NCBI GenBank assembly: GCA_944353735.1
Contig: CALVPU010000115.1
Coordinates: forward strand, 1-6,335
Source of the DNA: an uncultured Eubacteriales bacterium
Lineage (GTDB): Bacteria; Bacillota; Clostridia; Christensenellales; Aristaeellaceae
Reading direction: 5' to 3'
DNA: 6,335 nucleotides
The notes under the pieces were generated by a model. The model did no database searches and was not told the origin of the DNA. It saw only the letters and a program-made list of their open reading frames with translations. Positions within the stretch are counted from its first letter, which is position 1. The number at the start of each line of letters is the position of its first letter. Position numbers and translations under genes: made by a program. This document shows, piece after piece, positions 5,719-6,335 of this stretch.

Positions 5719-6335
5719 TCAGTTTTCTGCAAACAGCGCGCGGTTGGCGGCGTAGAGCGCCTGAAAGCGGGCGTGGCGCTCGCGGTAGAGGGCGGTGTTG
5801 GCGGGAATGGGCTCGATGCAGCCGTCCTCGCGGTGCACGATCGCGCGGCACGCCTCGCCGAGGTTGGCGTATTCGCCCACGGCGACCATCGCGCAGATCG
5901 CCGCGCCGGTGCCCGCCTGTTCGCGCATGGCGGTGGTGCAGACGGGCTGGCCCATCATGTCGGCGAGGATCTGCTTCCACAGCTCGCTGCGCGCGCCGCC
6001 GCCGGAGACGGTCAGGCGCCTCGGCGCCACGCCCATCTGGCGCAGGCAGTCCATGGCGTCGAGCAGCGCGTGACCGATGCCCTCGAGCACGGCGCGCGCC
6101 ATCGCGGCGCGGTCGGACGCCAGCGTCAGGCCGAAGAACATGCCCTTCGCGTGCGGGTCGAGGTGCGGCGTGCGCTCGCCGGTCAGGTAGGGCAGGAACA
6201 GCACTCCGCCGCAGCCGGGCGCGGCCTGCGCCGCGAGGCGGTGAACCGCGGCGAAGTCGCGCGTGCCGAGCACCTGGTCGCAGAACCAGTTCTGTGCCAG
6301 ACAGCAGTTGAGGATCGCGCCCATGGCGTACCACG
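5719..6335 (-). CDS. FGGY-family sugar kinase, xylulokinase-like (C-terminal part; gene runs off the window)
   Basis: The C-terminal 204 residues of a kinase that normally has about 500; the open frame continues past the right edge, with Trp-Tyr-Ala before the first in-window Met (6322-6324), so that Met is not the start. FGGY kinases phosphorylate sugars with ATP; xylulokinases make D-xylulose 5-phosphate for the pentose phosphate pathway. Numbering from that Met: FLPYLTGERTPHLDPHAKGM (43-62) is strongly xylulokinase-like and is followed by FFGLTLASDRAAMARAVLEG. SGGGARSELWKQILADMMGQ (107-126) is the nucleotide-binding FGGY signature, and EQAGTGAAICAMVAVG (134-149) also fits. The catalytic Asp residues known for the family lie outside the window. 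Substrate identity is a best guess: related FGGY kinases for other sugars share these C-terminal motifs. It converges on addA across a bidirectional terminator. Confidence 0.88.
   Translation of the reverse strand, partial: WYAMGAILNCCLAQNWFCDQVLGTRDFAAVHRLAAQAAPGCGGVLFLPYLTGERTPHLDPHAKGMFFGLTLASDRAAMARAVLEGIGHALLDAMDCLRQMGVAPRRLTVSGGGARSELWKQILADMMGQPVCTTAMREQAGTGAAICAMVAVGEYANLGEACRAIVHREDGCIEPIPANTALYRERHARFQALYAANRALFAEN

Larger units (their letters stand above)
5532..5722. repeat. Repeat-bracketed non-coding element in the convergent gap (MITE- or REP-like candidate)
   Basis: Two similar direct segments bracket the gap: 5532-5554 and 5701-5722 both read GCGGCG, six to seven variable bases, then GCGCCGTCAG. 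The right copy contains the stop codon of the sugar kinase. Just inside lie imperfect inverted ends: CAG, five unlike bases, TGACAAAG, one base, CCA. These run from 5552 rightward and, on the minus strand, from 5700 leftward, and span 149 bp (5552-5700). A second inverted pair, CAGAGCG (5552-5558) and CGCTCTG (5666-5672), crosses the first. The interior is visibly AT-richer than the flanking genes and holds the terminator hairpin. No transposase or convincing ORF is inside. The symmetry is seen directly; that it is a mobile or genome-wide repeat is inference. Confidence 0.45.

Noticed and set aside
5433..5732. A 99-codon minus-strand frame through the intergenic element
   Set aside because: It overlaps the ends of both addA and the kinase, runs through the terminator hairpin and has no ribosome binding site. 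I treat it as chance, though a genome-wide copy search of the element would also settle this.

Overview
This window is a high-GC stretch (about 70% G+C by eye) with strong Shine-Dalgarno sites and canonical sigma-A/sigma-70-type promoters. It carries an AddA-type rather than RecB-type helicase-nuclease. Together these suggest a GC-rich member of the Bacillota, most likely a gut-type clostridial lineage. That placement is an inference from gene type and composition; no rRNA or other taxonomic marker is present.

Layout. Positions 1-521 hold no convincing gene. They form a degenerate GC-rich repeat region, including a 73-bp direct repeat at a spacing of 268 bp. Positions 522-1280 (minus) encode a single-domain RluA-family RNA pseudouridine synthase whose stop codon lies inside a 23-bp direct repeat. 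Positions 1281-1384 are a compact divergent control region in which two near-consensus promoters sit back to back and share almost the same -35 bases. Rightward from it run a GNAT-family N-acetyltransferase (1385-1903) and, after a 44-nt gap with its own ribosome binding site, a complete addA helicase-nuclease (1948-5526). The 192-bp gap after addA holds a strong bidirectional hairpin terminator. Around it is an unusual arrangement of inverted and direct repeats that could be a small non-coding mobile or repeat element. The window ends in the C-terminal 204 residues of a minus-strand FGGY sugar kinase that resembles xylulokinase.

How the genes relate. The GNAT-addA pair appears to be a self-contained two-gene operon: its promoter is directly before the GNAT gene, its terminator directly after addA, and both neighbours point away or converge. 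The partner gene addB, usually adjacent to addA, is therefore not in this transcription unit. The pseudouridine synthase and the GNAT-addA operon probably compete for RNA polymerase at the shared promoter site. The sugar kinase belongs to a separate transcription unit arriving from the right. I found no tRNA, rRNA, CRISPR array, transposase or riboswitch. The one candidate for something undescribed is the repeat-bracketed terminator element between addA and the kinase; it is suggestive, not demonstrated.
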